A stretch of 64,000 nucleotides of DNA from assembly GCF_002531935.1 (NCBI RefSeq), contig NZ_NWSV01000008.1, forward strand, positions 124,001 to 188,000. The letters are read 5' to 3'. A model generated the notes under the pieces. It had not been told where the DNA came from. It saw nothing but the letters and a program-made list of their open reading frames with translations, and did not search any database. The stretch is from Rhizobium chutanense (GTDB lineage: Bacteria; Pseudomonadota; Alphaproteobacteria; Rhizobiales; Rhizobiaceae). This document shows positions 62,311-64,000 of this stretch, one piece after another. Every line of letters starts with the position of its first letter. Within the stretch, counting starts at the first letter, position 1. A program made the translations under genes and the position numbers.

Positions 62311-63741
62311 TCAGAAGGTTGCCGCACCGCTGCCCCAGGGGCCGTGGTGGAAGTCCTTGCCATCCAGGCGATCGAAGCCGTGGGCGCCGAAGAAGTCGCG
62401 CTGGGCCTGGATGAGGTTGGCGGTGCCCCGGCCCTGACGATAAGCGTCGAAATAGGTGAGCGCCGAGGTTAGCGCCGGCACCGGCAGGCCGGCGGAGATC
62501 GCAGCGGCGACGACGCGGCGGAGTGCCGGGATCGATTCCTTAACCATTTCGGAGAAGGCCGGCGTGACGATCAGGTTGGCGGCATCCGGCGCCTTGGTGA
62601 AGGCCGAGGTGATCTCGTCGAGGAACTGCGAGCGGATGATGCAGCCGGCGCGCCAGATGCGGGCGATTGTCGGCATCGGCAGCGACCAGTTGAACTCGCG
62701 CGAGGCCTCCGCCATCACCGCGAAGCCCTGGGCATAGGCGCCGATCTTGGCAGCGAAGAGCGCCAGTTCCAGGTCCTTGTTGAGCTCGGGACCGTAGGCG
62801 ATCGGGAAGGATACGGCCTGGGTGCCGAAGATCTTTTCGGCGGCTTCGCGCTGCGATTTCATCGAGGAAAGGCTGCGGGCGGCGACCGCGGCTTCGATCG
62901 CCGTTGCCGGAATGCCCATATTCTGCGCCTCGATCGCCGACCACTTGCCGGTGCCCTTCTGGCCGGCCTTGTCGAGGATCATGTCGACCATCGGCCCGCC
63001 GGAGACAGGGTCGTTGGCGGCAAGCACCTTCTCGGAGATCTCGATCAGGTAGGAATTCAGCCGGCCCTTGTTCCACTCGCCGAAGATGCCGGAGATGTCG
63101 GAGGCGCTCTTGCCGAGGCCGTCGCGCAGGATGCCGTAGATTTCGGCGATCATCTGCATGTCGGCATATTCGATGCCGTTGTGAATGGTCTTGACGAAAT
63201 GGCCGGCGCCGTCATTGCCGAGCCAGGCGACGCAAGGCTCGTCATTGTAGCGGGCAGCAATCGAGGTGAGTACCTTTTCGACGCGCTTCCAGGATTCCTC
63301 GGTGCCGCCGACCATGATCGACGGGCCGTGGCGCGCACCTTCCTCGCCGCCCGATACGCCCATGCCGATGAAGGTCAGATCGGTATTCTTGAGGCGGTCG
63401 AAGCGGGCGACGGTGTCGCGGAAATTGGCGTTGCCGGCATCGATCATGATGTCGCCCTTGGAAAGATGCGGGCGCAGGGCCTCCATCTGTTGGTCGACGG
63501 CGTCACCCGCCTTGATCATGATGATGATCGGGCGCGGCGGCCGGATCGCATCGACGAACTCCTCGATGGTCTTGCAGGGAATGATCTGCTTTTTCAGATC
63601 GCCGGCGCTTTCGTAGAATTCGTCGGTTTTCTCCGGCGTGCGGTTGAACACCGCGATTTTATTGCCTTTTTCCGCGATGTTGAGCGCCAGGTTGGAGCCC
63701 ATGACCGCAAGGCCGATCAGTCCGATTTCTGCCTTTTCCAC
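62311..63741 (-). CDS. gnd: 6-phosphogluconate dehydrogenase (decarboxylating)
   Basis: 476 residues from GTG 63741 with CGGAGG 6 nt upstream; the start IGLIGLAVMGSNLALNIAEKG is the NADP-binding motif. Further motifs: GGEEGARHGPSIMVGG, HFVKTIHNGIEYADMQMIAE with catalytic Lys/Glu and the C-terminal GSGAATF region. It converts 6-phosphogluconate to ribulose-5-phosphate with CO2 and NADPH. Length fits the family (468-480). Confidence 0.96.
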   Translation of the reverse strand: MEKAEIGLIGLAVMGSNLALNIAEKGNKIAVFNRTPEKTDEFYESAGDLKKQIIPCKTIEEFVDAIRPPRPIIIMIKAGDAVDQQMEALRPHLSKGDIMIDAGNANFRDTVARFDRLKNTDLTFIGMGVSGGEEGARHGPSIMVGGTEESWKRVEKVLTSIAARYNDEPCVAWLGNDGAGHFVKTIHNGIEYADMQMIAEIYGILRDGLGKSASDISGIFGEWNKGRLNSYLIEISEKVLAANDPVSGGPMVDMILDKAGQKGTGKWSAIEAQNMGIPATAIEAAVAARSLSSMKSQREAAEKIFGTQAVSFPIAYGPELNKDLELALFAAKIGAYAQGFAVMAEASREFNWSLPMPTIARIWRAGCIIRSQFLDEITSAFTKAPDAANLIVTPAFSEMVKESIPALRRVVAAAISAGLPVPALTSALTYFDAYRQGRGTANLIQAQRDFFGAHGFDRLDGKDFHHGPWGSGAATF

Positions 63742-64000
63742 GACAAACCTCCGATGTGTCATTTGGACCGGTGTTGTGGCACTGTCTCGGCCAAACGGCA
63801 AGTCTGGCAAGGGTCTAATCGGTTCGCAAAAACCGATGAAATGTAGCTTTCAACGGTCGACTTGTCCGACAACCCGCAACCGGCGCCTTGTCGGCATGCG
63901 GCAAATTTTTGCGACGACCTGCCCGTTATCTCCTATCTCATGTTATCATCAGCGCCTCGGGAGATCTTGCTTTGGCATCGGGAAAAAGGAACGATCCGGC

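Noticed and set aside
63972..64000. Possible start (TTG after GGGAGA) of a plus-strand gene running off the right edge
   Set aside because: Only nine codons are visible, so nothing can be said about it.

Overview
The window looks like a chromosomal segment of a Rhizobium species close to the R. etli / R. leguminosarum group. The support is GC-rich coding sequence, a RopA-type rhizobial porin, aerobic-type cobalamin genes cobT/cobS, a usg homologue, typical alphaproteobacterial DUF families (DUF1289, DUF2270, DUF1801) and palindromic intergenic repeats of the kind scattered through rhizobial genomes. I saw no rRNA, tRNA, insertion sequence, prophage or CRISPR array. About 63 protein genes are supported, most of them on the minus strand, with many start codons moved inward to the ribosome binding site.

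Left part (1-12,150): a hybrid sensor kinase cut by the left edge and overlapping a KaiC-type ATPase; a LysR regulator facing a cupin/aldo-keto reductase pair; a maleylacetoacetate isomerase-like GST; an OmpR-type two-component system; a Tat-exported alpha/beta hydrolase; and, divergently, a DipZ-type CcdA-thioredoxin fusion. The gap between the last two carries paired 10-bp-spaced GATACA repeats, which are a good candidate binding site for the neighbouring response regulator.

Middle part (12,150-34,000): an OmpA-like protein with a very long Pro/Ala/Lys/Glu-rich segment; a polar amino acid ABC uptake operon without its ATPase; usg; two facing ArsR-SRPBCC modules with accessory GST and DUF1801 genes; SsuD; a small MGMT-fold protein lacking the reactive cysteine; a beta-hydroxyacid dehydrogenase overlapping an AlkD-like DNA repair gene; a LysR gene; the porin ropA with long flanking non-coding regions; an Lrp-type regulator; a uracil-DNA glycosylase family protein; a secreted nuclease; and a membrane histidine kinase of the DivJ/PleC/PdhS type.

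Cobalamin and surrounding region (33,500-41,200): dgkA, then divergent cobT (lower ligand activation) and cobS (final nucleotide-loop assembly), a DUF1289 gene coupled to a membrane-anchored aspartic protease, a small EamA-type membrane protein, a LysR gene overlapping tail-to-tail with an SDR that lacks the usual catalytic Tyr/Lys, and an ABC-2 exporter.

Sugar locus (41,784-55,573): a divergent LacI regulator and a minus-strand series of binding protein, two permeases, ATPase, GH2 beta-mannosidase, sugar isomerase, Gfo/Idh/MocA dehydrogenase, aldo-keto reductase and GH43 enzyme. It reads as import and breakdown of plant hemicellulose oligosaccharides. Palindromic repeats break it into three blocks.

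Right part (56,100-64,000): a LysR regulator divergent from a compact trio (C39-like cysteine peptidase, D-Ala-D-Ala ligase, P-loop ATPase), followed by a methyltransferase, two GNAT acetyltransferases, an alpha/beta hydrolase with a FadR-like palindrome upstream, and gnd (6-phosphogluconate dehydrogenase). The C39/Ddl/ATPase trio is the part of the window that is hardest to explain by known pathways.
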